A stretch of 19,233 bases of DNA from Smittium culicis (lineage: Eukaryota > Kickxellomycota > Harpellomycetes > Harpellales > Legeriomycetaceae). The position numbers and the translations under genes were made by a program. Position 1 is the stretch's first letter; each line of letters begins with the position of its first letter. The notes beneath the pieces are model-generated. The model worked only from the letters and a program-made list of their open reading frames with translations. It had not been told where the DNA came from and made no database searches. Shown here in pieces: positions 16,007 to 19,233 of this stretch. The stretch is from positions 1 through 19,233 of the forward strand of contig LSSN01005269.1 in the NCBI GenBank assembly GCA_001970855.1, written 5' to 3'.

Positions 16007-18999
16007 ATGTTTACTCCCCACTTATCTAAAACTAAGCTTCTTATCAAGCCAAAGTCATTAAGTCTGTTTATCAAAGCTAATACGAAGTTTAGTCTCGGTT
16101 TTTGCAACTCATTTTTGAGCCCACAGAAACGAAATGTTGGCTACATACCTGATTCTGATATCAACATAATCCAAAATAGCATTGACAAGAGATCCTCGGA
16201 ATTTATTGTATGATTCGTTTTCGTCTACGAATTTTCTTCTTTTAGCATATATTCATAGCTAAAAAATTTTGCTAAAAATCTTTATTTCTTCCATATATAA
16301 TCCATTAAAATAGGAAAATCATGCTGTCATGCAATCGCTTATCAATGATTTAGATGAAAAAGTTAAAGAAATTTCGTTAGGTAAGTACTTTTTAATATCA
16401 AAATTCTAAATATTTATAAAATAAATAAATAAATCCTGGATTAAATAATGAGTTATAACATTTCAATTAAAAAACTTTGAATGTTAAGGCGGTGGAGAAA
16501 AAGCCATCGCAAGACATCTATCAAGAAATAAGCTGTTACCAAGAGACAGGTACCTCTTCCCTAGTTTTATATTACTGAACATATTTAAGAAAAAGCACAA
16601 TATTTACAATCGCTATCTTCTAATTTTATTTTCTTAGGATTAAAAGGCTACTTGACGTTGGGTAACATACAATTTCTTTAAATACTCTTCTATCCATTAT
16701 TTACCTCAAAGTTATAACAAATTATGCAACTAATAGATCGCCCTTCCTCGAATTTTCTCAGTTTGCTGGCTATAATCTATATGAAGATAAAGTGCCTGCT
16801 GGAGGCATTATTACCGGAATAGGAAAAGTCAATAGGTATCATCTTTTAATTGATATCAAGGATTTGATAGTGTTTTTATTAATTTCCATAACCTCTGCTT
16901 AATTTTCTTTCTACAGTAAAGAGTGTGTGATAGTCTGTAACGACCCCACTGTGAAGGTATGTCCATTTTTTTTAGATTCGATGGGTATTTAGAGCCTTAC
17001 ACTTATTAGTGCCGAATGTTCCTTATTAAACTACTTTGAAAATCACTTTTATAGGGTGGAACTTATTATCCGATCACAGGTATGCACTAATTAAATTGTC
17101 TGAATTATATTGAAACTTGATTTGAATTTTTATAACTCTAAAACCATAGTTAAAAAGCATTTGAGAGCACAAGAAATTGCTTCACAGAACAATCTTCCGT
17201 GTATATACCTGGGTAATATCATTGTTCTTATTATATCAATATAATCAAATGATAAATGCCTTAAACTTGGCTTTATAATTATTTATGTATGTTTATCAAA
17301 AAATCTCATATTTCGAATAGTCGACTCTGGAGGCGCAAATTTACCCCACCAGAGTGAAGTCTTTCCGGACAGAGAGCATTTTGGAAGAATATTTTACAAT
17401 CAGGCATTATATAATCACAATCTCATTATTCCAGACTTTTATTTTTAGATATTTACTTTTTAGCCATTGAAAAATTGGCCTAGAAAATAATAGGATTTTT
17501 TATCAATATAAACTTCACTAATATGTAGGCAACAATGTCTGCAAAAGGAATACCGCAAATAGCTGTTGTTTTGGGATCTTGTACTGCTGGTGGCGCTTAC
17601 GTCCCAGCCATGGCTGATGAAAGTATAATAGTAAAAAATCAAGGAACTGTGTTTCTAGGCGGACCCCCACTCGTTAAGGCAGCAACTGGTGAAGTGGTGT
17701 TAGCTGAGGATTTAGGCGGTGCTGATCTCCACTGTAAGTTAAAAACAATTCAATTTGCATTGTATTAGCATATGAACCTTTTATTGTTTGGATCAATAGG
17801 TTTTTTTTAAAAATATCAAAATCAGTATTTATCTTTATGAAATTTCTATTGTAGGTAGAAGATCAGGTGTAACCGATCATTATGCTCAGAATGACGAACA
17901 CGCTTTGGCAATAGCAAGAAATATAGTATCCACATTAAACATCAAAAAATCTGTATCTGTAAGTAAAATTGTAAATTAATATCATTTTGTCATTATTTTT
18001 GTTAAAATCCCTACAAGAATTATGGAATATACATTGTTACACTTCAACTCATTCGAATTACCAATTTATCAAAAATTTTCCCCCTTTTAAACAACAACAT
18101 AGCTTGATGTAACTGATCCAATGGAGCCTTTATATAGTTCAGATGACTTTGGAGGCATCGTAGGCGGTAACTTGAGAAAAACGTTTGATGTTAGACAAGT
18201 AATAGCTAGGTTAGTAGATGGTAGCAAGTTCCAAGAGTTTAAAAAGTTGTATGGAACAACTTTAGTAACAGGTATTCAGTTCACAGTTTTTTCATAAACT
18301 TATTATTTAATTATTCAAAAACGATTACTTATTCATAAGTTTATGATTTTCTAAGAGATAATATATTATTTAATTTTAGGATTTGCAAATCTTTATGGTT
18401 ATCCTGTCGGAATAGTAGCAAACAATGGAATACTGTTTTCGGAATCTGCACTGAAAGGGGCTCATTTTATACAACTATGCTCAAAGCGCAAAATTCCTCT
18501 GATATTCTTGCAAAACATCACAGGATTTATGGTTGGGTCAGATGCGGAGGCAAATGGTATAGCTAAAAATGGTGCAAAATTAGTAACAGCTGTATCATGT
18601 GCGCAAGTACCAAAATTCACTGTCATTATTGGAGGTAGTTTTGGGGCAGGTAATTATGGAATGTGTGGACGAGCATATTCACCTCGAATGCTATACATGT
18701 GGCCCAATTCACGGATTTCAGTTATGGGAGGCGAGCAAGCTGCTGGAGTGCTAGCGCAGGTAAAGATGGACAATTTTGAGCGTATCGGAAAGGTGTGGGA
18801 GACTAGTGAATCTGATAAATTCAAGGATGCAATTATTAAAAAGTATGAACACGAGGGTCACCCTTATTTCTCTTCAGCGAGGTTATGGGACGACGGAATA
18901 ATTAATCCCAAAGACACTAGGAAAGTTCTCGGGCTTAGTCTTTCAGCAGCTTTGAATTCGCCTATTGAAGCAGACCAGTTTGGTATTTTCAGAATGTAA
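16007..18999 (+). CDS. MCC2: Methylcrotonoyl-CoA carboxylase beta chain, mitochondrial, 13 exons
   Basis: Carboxyltransferase subunit of biotin-dependent 3-methylcrotonyl-CoA carboxylase (leucine breakdown, mitochondrial matrix); the biotin-bearing alpha chain is not in this window. Exons: 16007-16207, 16314-16380, 16489-16549, 16638-16661, 16737-16835, 16917-16956, 17055-17079, 17150-17212, 17321-17403, 17529-17733, 17855-17958, 18103-18271, 18380-18999. The total is 586 residues plus TAA; known homologues are about 560. The first 48 residues are Lys/Ser-rich without acidic residues, a good transit peptide. Family blocks follow: [66 protein letters not shown] (237-252), [42 protein letters not shown] (465-482), VMGGEQAA and C-terminal FGIFRM. 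Intron 9 has a GC donor; the rest are GT-AG. The start at 16007 is the first ATG in the open exon. Confidence 0.96.
17404..17528 (+). other. MCC2 intron 9 with non-canonical GC-AG boundaries
   Basis: Protein homology requires joining ...FYNQ to ATMSAKGI. The exon ends CAG at 17403, followed directly by GCATTA. The acceptor is ATATGTAG, ending at 17528. No GT occurs between 17395 and the acceptor's own TGTAG, so a GT donor is not available. The joined frame is exact and all other MCC2 introns are GT-AG. Confidence 0.75.
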
Positions 19000-19233
19000 T
19001 TTCTTATAAATAGTGGTTTTTATCTATATATATAGTATTTTAACATTGAACTAGTGTTTAGCTATTTTCAAAATTTTCGAATTTTTTTTGGTTAATGTAA
19101 TTTTTAAAGTACGTTTAGTTTTGAAAATGAACAAGTGAGTAGTGTGTAATGTCAAATATATTATATATTATATGTTGAGGTAGTTTTATTTTTAATACAT
19201 CGATTCTAATATACTAACAATTTACGTGCATAC
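19000..19233 (+). other. MCC2 3' flank
   Basis: AT-rich sequence after the MCC2 stop with no further gene visible before the window ends. No exact AATAAA hexamer is present on the + strand. TATAAA near 19006 and AATACA near 19194 are possible weak 3'-end signals only. Confidence 0.4.

Noticed and set aside
17460..17642. 60-codon minus-strand open frame
   Set aside because: Antisense to MCC2 intron 9 and exon 10.

Overview
The window is eukaryotic nuclear DNA. It is very AT-rich, carries two nuclear-type tRNA genes, and has two intron-dense protein genes with short spliceosomal introns of about 60 to 145 nt. Methylcrotonyl-CoA carboxylase, an ER-type Sac1 phosphatase, an L1-like LINE and a MULE are consistent with an AT-rich early-diverging (zygomycete- or chytrid-grade) fungus. 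That placement is inference from protein flavour and intron style, not something the sequence proves.

Layout. 1-168: 60-bp minisatellite cut by the left edge. 205-353: tRNA-Ala(TGC) and tRNA-Lys(CTT), 4 nt apart, with one downstream T-run. About 521-2260 (+): decayed Mutator-like transposase with a MuDR-type DNA-binding domain, DDE core, SWIM zinc finger and basic/zinc-knuckle tail. 2270-3650: no gene seen. 3655-3960: coding-like relic I cannot name. About 4240-10255 (-): a nearly full-length, dead LINE with ORF1 (about 10255-8250), ORF2 with an APE-type endonuclease (8170-7298), reverse transcriptase (6998-5524) and C-terminal region (to 4273). 10684-10990: another unassigned relic. 11603-14680 (-): SAC1, reconstructed as 14 exons and 636 residues. 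14681-16006: shared divergent upstream region. 16007-18999 (+): MCC2, reconstructed as 13 exons and 586 residues.

The two host genes look functional. Every junction fits in frame, both totals are divisible by three, and the catalytic motifs are intact. They stand head to head. SAC1 dephosphorylates PI4P at the ER/Golgi; MCC2 is the carboxyltransferase half of mitochondrial leucine catabolism. No functional link is implied.

The most notable pattern is in the dead elements. Nearly all stop codons sit where Trp or Gln is expected (TGG to TGA/TAG, CAA/CAG to TAA/TAG), while long stretches stay in frame. This is a C-to-T/G-to-A signature, like RIP or methyl-cytosine deamination. MCC2 also carries one apparent GC-AG intron, and both genes have micro-exons of 24 to 34 nt.
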